NCBI GenBank assembly: GCA_964568875.1
Contig: CAZMSH010000006.1
Location: 62,001 to 126,000, forward strand
DNA length: 64,000 bases
From: SLNP01 sp964568875
GTDB lineage: Bacteria > Bacteroidota > Bacteroidia > Bacteroidales > VadinHA17
Reading direction: 5' to 3'
The position numbers and the translations under genes are program-made. The notes under the pieces were generated by a model. It did not search any database, was not told the origin of the DNA, and saw nothing but the letters and a program-made list of their open reading frames with translations. Shown here one piece after another: positions 1-9,284 of this stretch (within the stretch, counting starts at the first letter, position 1; each line of letters begins with the position of its first letter).

Positions 1-1320
1 CAGCGGTTTGTCCAGGTCAAGCCTCAGCACTGTCATATAGAGGTCGTTTACACTCACCGGAACGTCAATGTACACCAGTCCGGGTACATGGCTCCATGAT
101 ATCTTGCCCACAATCTTATGCTTAAGCTCCGAGCCCTCTCCCACCACTGTTATCTTCTTAATACGATTATCCAAACCCTTTACGACAATTTCACCCGAAA
201 CCCTTCCCGGCAGAAACAGGAAGAGTGCAGTGGAATCCTTCGACAATGTCGACGGTCCGTAGAAATGTCCCTGCGGGAGACCGGCCCTGGTTCCGAAAAT
301 AGCCTCTTCATGTTTAGTGGTCCATTTTCCCAGTTCGTTGAGAATATTGACCTGTTCGGATGGTATTGTACCGTCGGCACGCGGACCGATGTCGAGGAGC
401 AGGTTGCCGCCCATGCTGATGGCGTCGGCAAAGATGGTGATGACCTCGTAGGGTGTTTTATAAAGGGTGTCGCGCTTCAGGTAACCCCACGAATTATTCA
501 TGGTCATGCAGAGCTCCCAGATGTCGGTCCGCGGCCGTGTTATCGGAAAATTCTGCTCAGGAGTGGCATAATCGCCATACCCTGCAAGGCGTCCGTTGAT
601 AATTGCCTCAGGGTTTTGCTCAAGTATCTTTGCCCGCACCTCCGCCGCCTTCCACTCCTCAGCGCTGTGCTCCCAGTCGCCGTCAAACCATACCAGATCG
701 GGACTGTAAGCCTTCATCAGCTCATCGATCTGGCCGTGGCAAAACTGGAGGAACCGCGCCCAGCGTTCAGGGTCATCAGTAATTTTATATTTAGCCGAAT
801 CTGTCAGAAAGCCGGGGTAATCGGGATGGGTCCAGTCTATAAGTGAGTAATAGAGCCCCACTTTCAGATTGTTCCGCCGCAGCTCCTCAACGAAAGGGGT
901 AAGAACATCGCTCGCCGCAGGGGTTCTGCGGGTGGTGCTGAGGTCGTTCATCTTCGTATCCCACAGAGCCACCCCATCGTGGTGCTTCGAGGTTATTACC
1001 GAATAGCGGGCGCCGCTCTTCTTTATCAGATCAACCCAGTATACCGGATCATAGTTTACAGCCGTAAAACTGTTGAGCTGTGCCATGTAATCTGTATGAC
1101 TGATCTCCTTGTTGAAGAAAGCCCACGACTCAGTGGTATTACCCGTGCTGTAGATCCCCCAGTGAATGAAAATGCCCAGCTTCGCACCGGCAAACCACTC
1201 CATTTTGGATTGACCAGACCTGACGGTATCATCAACCGTAACCCTGTCTGAAATACATGATTCCTGAGTAAATAACGACAGTGCAATGATGAAATATATA
1301 ATACTCTTGTTCGCTTTCAT
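1..1320 (-). CDS. Alpha-L-fucosidase, GH29 (C-terminus cut by window edge)
   Basis: Exo-fucosidase of glycoside hydrolase family 29, expected to release terminal L-fucose from glycans outside the inner membrane. The frame is open from the ATG at 1320 to the left edge, 440 codons without a stop, so only the extreme C-terminus is missing. A hydrophobic N-terminus ends at a cysteine (residue 22), so it may be lipid-anchored, although the lipobox is poor. GH29 landmarks are visible: FIHWGIYS near residue 51, SKHHDG near 111 and the nucleophile motif LVWFDGDW with Asp213. It is divergent from the DUF4838/fucosidase pair at 1483, with a 162-base shared upstream region. Family assignment is firm; the fucosyl linkage hydrolysed cannot be read from sequence. 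Confidence 0.93.
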   Translation of the reverse strand, partial: MKANKSIIYFIIALSLFTQESCISDRVTVDDTVRSGQSKMEWFAGAKLGIFIHWGIYSTGNTTESWAFFNKEISHTDYMAQLNSFTAVNYDPVYWVDLIKKSGARYSVITSKHHDGVALWDTKMNDLSTTRRTPAASDVLTPFVEELRRNNLKVGLYYSLIDWTHPDYPGFLTDSAKYKITDDPERWARFLQFCHGQIDELMKAYSPDLVWFDGDWEHSAEEWKAAEVRAKILEQNPEAIINGRLAGYGDYATPEQNFPITRPRTDIWELCMTMNNSWGYLKRDTLYKTPYEVITIFADAISMGGNLLLDIGPRADGTIPSEQVNILNELGKWTTKHEEAIFGTRAGLPQGHFYGPSTLSKDSTALFLFLPGRVSGEIVVKGLDNRIKKITVVGEGSELKHKIVGKISWSHVPGLVYIDVPVSVNDLYMTVLRLDLDKPL

Positions 1321-1482
1321 AATAGGGAAGTTTAAGCTCCAAAATAAGTCTATATTATGACAAAAATCCGGAATTTGTACATGATTTTGTAGAATTGAAT
1401 CTGCAGATAACACATTTTTTTTACAACTTACAGATAAATATATTTTCGATTTGTTCCTAACAGTATTAGACCAGACCCCCTG

Positions 1483-3708
1483 ATGAAAAAATTAATTTAT
1501 CTTCTGGCCCTTTTATGTACCGCAACCGGCTGTTCAACGAAAAAGGAAGAGGTTATTAAGCTTGTAACCAATGGCGAAAGCAGCTATACAATTGTAATCC
1601 CTCCTGATGCAACACCAGTGGAGGTACGGGCTGCCTCCTTCCTGCACGACCATATACTGAAAATCTCAGGGGCTGACCTGCCGGTCGTCTCTTTCGGCGA
1701 GACATTACCGGAACAGTGTATCTATATCTCTTCAGACCCGCAAATTGTAACGGGCGACGGATTTTCAATAGCAACAGCCGGGAGCAGTCTCATCATAAAA
1801 GGAGGCATTGAGAGAGGCTGCATCTACGCTGTTTCAGAACTGCTTGAGAGATACCTGGGCGTCCGCTGGTACAGTCCCGACTATGCCGTAATCCCGCAAC
1901 AGAATTCAATATCACTGCCGGCAATTGACATCACCGGCTCGTCGCCGAACAGTTACCGCAATGTAAACGGAGCCTTCACACTGAACACTGACTATAAGGA
2001 CTTTAACCGGCTGCATCATATCAGCGACATGTTCGCTGACAGGTATTTTGTACACACCTTCAACAGGCTTGTCCCCTGGGAGACATGGTTCGCCGGCAAT
2101 CCGGAGTATTTCTCATTCATGAACGGCAAGCGGATCATCGACCAGCTCTGTCTGACAAATCCGGATGTTTTAAGGCTGACAATTGAAAAACTGAAGGAAG
2201 AGATGGCCCTGCAGCCGGAAAAGGTATTCTGGTCGGTAAGCCAGGGCGATAACTTCTCATACTGCCAGTGTGAAGAGTGTTCAAAAATCATCGGGGAAGA
2301 GGGCAGTCCGGCCGGTCCGATAATCCACTTTGTCAACAGGATTGCAGAGGAGTTCCCCGACAAGGTTATCTCAACCCTTGCCTACCAGTACAGCCGGAAG
2401 GCCCCGGAAAAAGTAAAACCACGCGAGAATGTCCAGATCATGCTCTGCACCATTGAGCTTAACCGAAGCATTCCGATAGCCAACGACCCGGGCAGCAAAT
2501 CGTTTATAACAGACCTTCAGGACTGGGGCCGAATCAGTAACCACATATTCCTTTGGGACTATACCGTCGATTTTGCTCACAGCATCAGTCCGTTTCCCAA
2601 CCTTCACACCCTGCAGCCCAATATAAATCTTTTCGTTCAGAACAATGTAAGGGAACACTTTCAGCAGACCAATACCGGCACCGGGCATGAATTTGCAGAA
2701 CTAAAAGCGTATCTGCTGTCAAAACTTCTGTGGAACCCCGAGGCTGATGCGAAGGAGATCATCAGGGAGTTCACAGACGGGTACTATGGAAAGGGAGGCA
2801 AATGGATAAGGAAGTATATCGCCTCGCTGGAGAGGGAGCTGAAAGAATCGGGTGAAAGGCTCGACATTTATGGTCCCCCTACTAACCACCAGAACACCTT
2901 CCTTTCTGAAAAAAACATAAAAAGATACAGCAGGTTTCTTGAAAAGGCTGAGAAGGCCGCTTCAGGCGACCGGCATCACCATCTGCATGTCAGAACCGCG
3001 ATGATGCCCCTGCAGTATGCCATAATGGAGATAGGAAAGAATGATATGTTCGGGCCGCGGGGATGGTACCGGGAAGTTGATGGCGATTTTATCTCGCGTC
3101 CGGAGATGACATCTATGCTGGAGTCCTTCTACCAGACCAGTATTGACTGCAACTCAGCCCCTGTCAATGAATCGGGATTATCCCCTGAACAGTATTATAC
3201 CTCAACCAAACGGTTCATTGATGTACAGGTTAAAGGGAACCTTGCCTTCAGAAAGAAGGTGATTGCCGATCCGCCACCGGCCGAAAAATACAGCGGAGGC
3301 GACCTATCCTACCTTACCAACGGCGTACGCGGAGCCAGCGACTTCAAGGTACACTGGCTGGGATGGGAGGCACAGAACTTTACCCTGATACTCGACCTGG
3401 AGGAGGTGACCGAAGCAAAATCGATCGAGATAAGCACACTGTGGGAACAGAAAAGCTGGATACTTCATCCCGCTTCAGTGGCCTGCCTGGTTTCAGAGGA
3501 TGGCACTGACTACTCATTATTAGGTAAGCAGGTCGTGGAGGGCGATCAGAGGCAAGAAGATGTAACCCGCCTCTTTTCATTTGATGCATGGGGTAAGTCT
3601 TACAAGTATGTTAAATTTGAAGTTGAAGGAACGCTCAGGCTCTTCGACTGGCACCCGTCGGCAGGTGGAGGTTCGTGGGTTTTTGTTGACGAAATTGTTG
3701 TACGATGA
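1483..3708 (+). CDS. DUF4838 lipoprotein, putative glycan-active enzyme
   Basis: Secreted lipoprotein of 741 residues; the signal peptide ends in a lipobox at Cys17 (TATGC). The N-terminal part resembles the helper alpha/beta domain found before GH20/GH67-type barrels. The central DUF4838 region carries the family signature SVSQGD followed by a CxC-EEC cluster near residues 250-266, then the HFVNRIAEEFPD stretch. Residues from about 590 to the end look like a discoidin/F5-8C beta-sandwich carbohydrate-binding domain. DUF4838 proteins are found in polysaccharide-utilisation loci, but no activity is generally assigned. It is coupled to the next fucosidase by a 4-base ATGA overlap, so the two are very likely co-translated and act on the same fucosylated substrate (inference). 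Confidence 0.85.
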   Translation: MKKLIYLLALLCTATGCSTKKEEVIKLVTNGESSYTIVIPPDATPVEVRAASFLHDHILKISGADLPVVSFGETLPEQCIYISSDPQIVTGDGFSIATAGSSLIIKGGIERGCIYAVSELLERYLGVRWYSPDYAVIPQQNSISLPAIDITGSSPNSYRNVNGAFTLNTDYKDFNRLHHISDMFADRYFVHTFNRLVPWETWFAGNPEYFSFMNGKRIIDQLCLTNPDVLRLTIEKLKEEMALQPEKVFWSVSQGDNFSYCQCEECSKIIGEEGSPAGPIIHFVNRIAEEFPDKVISTLAYQYSRKAPEKVKPRENVQIMLCTIELNRSIPIANDPGSKSFITDLQDWGRISNHIFLWDYTVDFAHSISPFPNLHTLQPNINLFVQNNVREHFQQTNTGTGHEFAELKAYLLSKLLWNPEADAKEIIREFTDGYYGKGGKWIRKYIASLERELKESGERLDIYGPPTNHQNTFLSEKNIKRYSRFLEKAEKAASGDRHHHLHVRTAMMPLQYAIMEIGKNDMFGPRGWYREVDGDFISRPEMTSMLESFYQTSIDCNSAPVNESGLSPEQYYTSTKRFIDVQVKGNLAFRKKVIADPPPAEKYSGGDLSYLTNGVRGASDFKVHWLGWEAQNFTLILDLEEVTEAKSIEISTLWEQKSWILHPASVACLVSEDGTDYSLLGKQVVEGDQRQEDVTRLFSFDAWGKSYKYVKFEVEGTLRLFDWHPSAGGGSWVFVDEIVVR

Positions 3709-5207
3709 GAATAACTCTATCAATCATTGAAAGGGCTTTGTTTTTTAACAGCCCGGTAAGAAACGTTCTGATTATTATTACATTAGCGATTGCAGTTTCA
3801 GGCTGCAACGGAACAATTCCAGGAGAGGAACATCCCTATATCCGGCCTGAAGACCCGGCAGTGAGCAGTAAGCTTGAAGAGTGGCAGGACTGGAAATTCG
3901 GAGTGATAATTCATTGGGGACCCTACAGCCAGTGGGGGGTTGTCGAGAGCTGGAGTCTCTGTCCGGAAGATGAGCCGTGGTGTGTAAGGCGCGGACCTTA
4001 TTCCCATGACTACTACCTGTACACCCGTGAATATGAAAAGCTGCCTGAGACATTCAATCCCACCGGGTTTGATCCCGGCCGCTGGGCAGAGGCCTGCAGT
4101 AAGGCAGGGATGAAGTACGTAGTGTTTACCACGAAGCACCACGACGGCTTCGCCATGTTCGACACGAAACAGAGTGACTACAGGATAACAGGTCCCGGTT
4201 CCGCCTTTGCAAAAGACCCACGGAGCAATATTACTGGGGAAGTTTTCAGGGAATTCCGAAGCAGGGGCATGGGCATAGGGGCATATTTCAGCAAGCCCGA
4301 CTGGCATAACGATGATTACTGGTGGCCGTACTTTCCTGTTTTCGACCGCAATGTAAACTACAACCCTGAGAAGTATCCCGACAGGTGGAGCAGATTTAAG
4401 CAGTTCACCTACAACCAGATAGAAGAGCTGATGACCGGATATGGCAGTATCGACATTCTATGGCTCGACGGCGGATGGGTAAGGCCGGAAGGAACTCTTA
4501 CCGACGAGAGCCGTCCATGGCTTGGCAAGAACCAGTGGGTGCAGGATGTTGACATTCCGTCCATAGCTTCTATGGCACGAAGTCACCAGCCCGGCCTTCT
4601 GGTAGTTGACCGGTCAGTACACAACGAATATGAGAACTACCGTACTCCCGAACAGCAGGTTCCTGAGGTAATGCCGGACTATCCATGGGAGAGCTGCATT
4701 ACACTTGGTGACAGCTGGTACTCAACCGGCCCCGGCGAAACCTACAAATCAGCCACATGGGCCATACACACCCTGATAAAGATTGTCGCCAAAGGAGGCA
4801 ATTTCCTGCTGGGGATCGGTCCCGACCACAGCGGTGAGATGGTTCCTGAAGTATATGAAAGACTGGAGGCTATCGGTAATTGGATGAACGTCAATTCACA
4901 CGCCATTTACGGAACCAGGCCCCTCGCCCCGTACCAGGAGGGAAAGCTCTGCTATACACAATCAAATGATGGCACTGCAAGGCATGCCCTGATGCTGATT
5001 GATGAAGGAGAAGCGTTGCCGTCAGTGGTTGAACTTCCAGCCCATTTTATAATGGGCGGGACAGAAGTAGCCATTGCCGGTTACACTGAGACTTTGTCAA
5101 TACAAATCCGAAAAGGAGCAGGTGCGGTTATGCTGCCTGAAGATCTAAGGCAGGCAGCAGACAACACTCCGGCACTGGTGTTTTCAGTTACCGGCGGCCG
5201 CCAATAA
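3705..5207 (+). CDS. Alpha-L-fucosidase, GH29 (second copy)
   Basis: Second GH29 fucosidase, 500 residues. A long N-terminal leader ends in a lipobox (AVSGC, Cys34), which predicts an outer-membrane lipoprotein. The family motifs are FGVIIHWGPYS near residue 66, TKHHDGFAMFD near 143 and the nucleophile motif DILWLDGGW with Asp255. It differs clearly from the fucosidase at 1-1320: there is an extra aromatic loop (DDYWWPYFP) in the active-site region, suggesting a different fucosyl linkage or aglycone (inference). The start overlaps the stop of the DUF4838 gene, giving one operon. Its 3' end overlaps the convergent protease gene by 20 bases, so the two messages are antisense at their ends. Confidence 0.93.
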   Translation: MRITLSIIERALFFNSPVRNVLIIITLAIAVSGCNGTIPGEEHPYIRPEDPAVSSKLEEWQDWKFGVIIHWGPYSQWGVVESWSLCPEDEPWCVRRGPYSHDYYLYTREYEKLPETFNPTGFDPGRWAEACSKAGMKYVVFTTKHHDGFAMFDTKQSDYRITGPGSAFAKDPRSNITGEVFREFRSRGMGIGAYFSKPDWHNDDYWWPYFPVFDRNVNYNPEKYPDRWSRFKQFTYNQIEELMTGYGSIDILWLDGGWVRPEGTLTDESRPWLGKNQWVQDVDIPSIASMARSHQPGLLVVDRSVHNEYENYRTPEQQVPEVMPDYPWESCITLGDSWYSTGPGETYKSATWAIHTLIKIVAKGGNFLLGIGPDHSGEMVPEVYERLEAIGNWMNVNSHAIYGTRPLAPYQEGKLCYTQSNDGTARHALMLIDEGEALPSVVELPAHFIMGGTEVAIAGYTETLSIQIRKGAGAVMLPEDLRQAADNTPALVFSVTGGRQ

Positions 5208-8200
5208 TAACCACCCTGCCTGTAACGACAAGTTTTTCATCAGTTGTAACCCTGTAGAAGTAGATTCCATCAGGCAGGCTGCTTACATTGATTTCGGCAT
5301 TAGTAACAGCAGGCCTTGTAATCTGAACCACCTTTCCACCGCTGTCAATTATCTTCAGCTCTTCAATTACCTGCAGCGATTCAAAATAAAGTATTTCAAT
5401 TGCTGGAACCGGATATACCCTGAGCAGGTTTTCCCCGGACAGATCAGGCACAGCAGTGCAGACTGAAACATCATAGCTGATCAGTGTATCGAGCATCAGC
5501 TCGCATCCTGTGAGAAGATTCTTTGCAGCAACCTGAAATTCATTTATGCCTGTTACTGCGTCTGACCCGCCTATGGTGATCGGACCTCCTGTGCCCACAG
5601 CAGACAGAGGCGCCCACGTAGAGAGAGTCCTGTTCCATACCCTGTACTCTATTCCACTCCCGCTGAATGGTAATATGAATTCGACTGTGCCAGGGTAACA
5701 GACTGCGGAAGGATCGGGTCCCTGCAAAAGCAGATGCCTTTCATTACTCAGCCAGGGCGTTACAGCAGTATTTACCTCGTTGATACACATCAGATCATCA
5801 ATGGTTCCGCTGAAATGCTTTGAAGAGGGCATTGAAGCAACAGAGGCAGGGATATCAGGACCACCGAAGGTCCAGTATCCCCTGAAAGTCTCCTTTACAG
5901 CGCTGCCGGCCGAAACAAAATTTTCGTCTCCGCTGTTTATATCAAGGGTCATTATCCCGTCATGCATAATAACCACGTGATGCCACTGCCCGTCGTTATA
6001 TGCGGAAGCCGAACTGATCTCCTCCGGTGTGGTTCCGTTGCTTATCCAGTATCTTATTCTGCCATCATCTGACATATACAGCACTGCATCTGTTTCTGAA
6101 GAACCCCAGGGATTATCGGTAAAGGCCGCTAACAGACCACCAGATACCGTTGTGGTTTTAAACCAGAGAGAAAGGGTGAACTTAACGGGTATTGTCCTGT
6201 AGTTCGATGAATAGAGTTTTTGCGACTCGCCCCTGAGGTGCCTTGCCTGCCAGAAGTTGCCGAACCGGTCATCTGCCGGCTCATAATCCCAACCAACCAT
6301 CGAGTAGTTATTGCCGCTGACATCGTTGTTGTTGTGGGTAAAAGAGTAGAAGAACTCAACACTGTCAGAGGGAACCGGCAGGAGCTCGCCTATGTCTGCA
6401 GGAAGTCCGACAGCCTCAACTGTTATTGTATTTTCCGATCTTACACGGCAGACACCGTTAACGGTATACAGAGAATAGATTCCCGACCTGCCGGCGTTGA
6501 TGGTTGTTCCGGTCTCACCAGCCAGCAGTGTATCATTAAGCGCCCAGTTGACGGGGAACAGGACGTTGTTGTCAAGCCTCAGGAGGGCATGGTCTCCTTC
6601 ACAGAACTTGAGTGAATCATCGGTAGCGATAATAGCTGTGTCGGGAGGCATGTCCATTCTTACCGTATAAGTATCAGATGAGGCTGTGCATCCGTTTTCG
6701 GTTACCGTAACATGGTAGTTGCCTGTAGCCGTGACTGATAGCGATGAACTCACTGCCCCCTGAATAGCCACACCATCCCTGTACCACTGGTAACTGCTGT
6801 ATCCCCATCCTGTCCAGAATCCGGGCCACGGATCTCCTTCACACATATCGAGGCTCCCCCAGTACTGAAGAGCTGCAACGGGGCACTCACCTGGAAGATC
6901 GACTTTCAGGGCGTATTCTCCCGCGGCACCTTGTTCTCCGTCGACAACGATAAAGTACTGGTTCCCGGCCACAACATTAATGGTTCCTGATGCAATTGTA
7001 TCGAGCGGATTGTAGAATTTCAGTATCTGTTCGATTGTATTCTCATTACAGATTGGCAATACGATGGCACTCAGCGAACCTGTGCTTTTCTCTACGAATG
7101 TTATTTCTGCCATGCCGGTGTAAGCCGGTGTAAATGTGTGTATAACCTCTGGTCCTGTCATATCCCTGCCGGCCGAATACTCTTCTAACAGGTTGGTTCC
7201 GTCGGTAAGGGTGTTGCCGCGGTGCCATTCGCCGCTGATGAGACTGATGGCTGAAGAGCAGTTGATAATACCCGGTTCAGGAACAGTAACATATGCACTA
7301 AATATGTTTTCATCGTCTGTTTCCGGAACCTTGTTTTCCCTGTCTGCCACGAATATCATGTAATAATTGCCCGGCATAATACCGTCAGGCATTGAAACCA
7401 CACTGCTGATTATGGTACTCTCCCTGACTGACAGGGCTGGTATATCTCCGCTGCCGATGTAAATGTCGGTGCCTGCATCAAGGGAGTCATTTTCAGAAAG
7501 CCAGTATTCCATAACGCAGGCACCAGAGTTGCTGTTACCGATGTTCTTAACGGTTGATTTGAGCAGCACATTGGTTTGTAAAGGCTCGAGATATTGCGGT
7601 TTCACTGACACGTCAACTATGTCGAGATCAGGGTCGGCAGTGGGACATACAACCTCTATACTGAATGTGGGTTCTGCAGCAGCAAACCCTTCAACAACTA
7701 TATAGTATGTACCGGCAGGCATGTCATCCGCGATGAGTCCGTTGGTACCATAAATAACAAGTGAATCCTTGTGCGGATAGTTCAGCAGGAATGTATAAAC
7801 TGAAGCGGTCTCGTTTGATATTTTTACCTGTATGCGACCGGGAAGAGTGGTCGTAATCTTGTAGACAAGCTCTTTACCAAATGCAGCCGGATAAGTGTTC
7901 TTATAGTAATTAACGTAATCAGTACCTGTTGAAATATCACCCTGAACCACTGACCTGCAAGCCAGATCAACGGCAGTGGAGAAGTTGAGGCCGGTGAATG
8001 AGTCTGTCGGAATCATACCCATTATCGCCTGCTGGCTGCTGGTAAAGTTCATTGAGCCCGGATTGAGAGCAGAGAGATAGAAGTAGCCATTGTATGCTCC
8101 ACCCCATCCCCAGTTTACATGGAAATGATCAGTCTCCTGGTAACCGTCGAGAACAAATGCATGACCGCCTGTTCCGTGCCCACTGTAATATACGGGCCTG

Positions 8201-9120
8201 TTTTTTTCCATCTCACTTTTAAGCAGTTTTATCCAGTTTTCCTCTGCGTACCCGTTCTTTCCTGCGATAAGTCCGTTGGTGTAGTCAAAATACCTGCGCA
8301 TTGCCGTTGCCACGGCAGACGAGAAGGCTCCTGATCCTGACGGACCATAATTCATAGAGACAGCAACGCCGCAGTGATACATAAGCAGAGCCACATGTGA
8401 ATTGCCGCTGTTATTGGTCATTGCATCATAATCATAAAAGGCGCCTGAAAAATCGGCACACAACTCTCCATAAACGCTATGAGTGTAACATTTACTTCCT
8501 GCGCCGGTGGAAGGATGGGCATTATGCCTTAGCACCTGAGCCATGGCGGTTGCCACACATCCTGTTACAACCCTGCCGCAGGGACCTTTGGAGTCTGCCG
8601 GACAGAGCGCATTGTATCCGCACCCCTGGTTCCAGGTGGTAACAAGGAGCGGTGCCACACCCTTACTGTCTGAGAAGATGATATCATAACCCTTTTCGAG
8701 GGCCTCCCACATCGCATCAGATGCATCTGTGCCGGGCAGATTCTTTTCCCGGATGAATTCTATCTGATTAATCCAGTTTTCTGTCATCTCAACCAGAGAA
8801 GGAGGCAATCCGGCCGGATCTTCAGGATCGAAGATTGTTTCAGACCACCCCAAAAGGGGATATGCCCGTTTCTCGGCAGACAGGATTATGAACCCTCCTT
8901 TTGCATCAGTGAAAACATAGAGGGCAGGTTCCTGATCGCTGTCTTTAAAAGCTGTCTGACTAACTGATGCTTCTCCCTTGATTCCGTTAAGACTATAAAT
9001 GGTTGCAAAGCACCTTTCAGCTATCATTGACGCTTCACCAGGGGAAACAACCTGTCCGAAAGTTGCATGCCAGGTAACTGAGAAAACAACCAGCCAGGCT
9101 GAAAGCAATAATCTCTTCAT
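5188..9120 (-). CDS. C10 (streptopain-like) cysteine protease with LamG and type IX sorting domain
   Basis: Large secreted cysteine protease, 1310 residues. After a signal peptide (about 1-22) come a Spi-type inhibitory propeptide and the C10 catalytic domain. The nucleophile lies in GCVATAMAQ (Cys188) and the catalytic His in GGHAFVLDGY (His320), followed by NWGWGG. Further on are a PPC-like beta domain (about 390-490), a CARDB-like domain (about 500-610), another PPC-like segment, an Ig-like SSYQWYRDG segment, a LamG/concanavalin-like domain (about 930-1140) and a C-terminal Por/type IX secretion signal (YPVPAIEILYF to the end). Family knowledge: such proteins cross the outer membrane by T9SS and are surface-attached or released. 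It sits convergent to the fucosidase operon and probably works on glycoprotein or matrix substrates (inference). Confidence 0.93.
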   Translation of the reverse strand: MKRLLLSAWLVVFSVTWHATFGQVVSPGEASMIAERCFATIYSLNGIKGEASVSQTAFKDSDQEPALYVFTDAKGGFIILSAEKRAYPLLGWSETIFDPEDPAGLPPSLVEMTENWINQIEFIREKNLPGTDASDAMWEALEKGYDIIFSDSKGVAPLLVTTWNQGCGYNALCPADSKGPCGRVVTGCVATAMAQVLRHNAHPSTGAGSKCYTHSVYGELCADFSGAFYDYDAMTNNSGNSHVALLMYHCGVAVSMNYGPSGSGAFSSAVATAMRRYFDYTNGLIAGKNGYAEENWIKLLKSEMEKNRPVYYSGHGTGGHAFVLDGYQETDHFHVNWGWGGAYNGYFYLSALNPGSMNFTSSQQAIMGMIPTDSFTGLNFSTAVDLACRSVVQGDISTGTDYVNYYKNTYPAAFGKELVYKITTTLPGRIQVKISNETASVYTFLLNYPHKDSLVIYGTNGLIADDMPAGTYYIVVEGFAAAEPTFSIEVVCPTADPDLDIVDVSVKPQYLEPLQTNVLLKSTVKNIGNSNSGACVMEYWLSENDSLDAGTDIYIGSGDIPALSVRESTIISSVVSMPDGIMPGNYYMIFVADRENKVPETDDENIFSAYVTVPEPGIINCSSAISLISGEWHRGNTLTDGTNLLEEYSAGRDMTGPEVIHTFTPAYTGMAEITFVEKSTGSLSAIVLPICNENTIEQILKFYNPLDTIASGTINVVAGNQYFIVVDGEQGAAGEYALKVDLPGECPVAALQYWGSLDMCEGDPWPGFWTGWGYSSYQWYRDGVAIQGAVSSSLSVTATGNYHVTVTENGCTASSDTYTVRMDMPPDTAIIATDDSLKFCEGDHALLRLDNNVLFPVNWALNDTLLAGETGTTINAGRSGIYSLYTVNGVCRVRSENTITVEAVGLPADIGELLPVPSDSVEFFYSFTHNNNDVSGNNYSMVGWDYEPADDRFGNFWQARHLRGESQKLYSSNYRTIPVKFTLSLWFKTTTVSGGLLAAFTDNPWGSSETDAVLYMSDDGRIRYWISNGTTPEEISSASAYNDGQWHHVVIMHDGIMTLDINSGDENFVSAGSAVKETFRGYWTFGGPDIPASVASMPSSKHFSGTIDDLMCINEVNTAVTPWLSNERHLLLQGPDPSAVCYPGTVEFILPFSGSGIEYRVWNRTLSTWAPLSAVGTGGPITIGGSDAVTGINEFQVAAKNLLTGCELMLDTLISYDVSVCTAVPDLSGENLLRVYPVPAIEILYFESLQVIEELKIIDSGGKVVQITRPAVTNAEINVSSLPDGIYFYRVTTDEKLVVTGRVVIIGGRR

Positions 9121-9284
9121 AGTAAAGTTTTTAAACTGAACTGCTTCTGCCTTTCCTCAACTTTCCGTGCCATTATTTTGCCATCAGACAGATTACTGAC
9201 TTATGACTACATCAGGATCAAAAATGTTGCTTCAGTGTTGGGTTTACAAAATTGTACTACCTTGTATCATCTAATTGAATCGAT

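Noticed and set aside
118..846. 242-codon open frame on the plus strand
   Set aside because: It lies wholly opposite the GH29 fucosidase gene (1-1320, minus), whose translation has clear family motifs. The plus frame has no recognisable domain.
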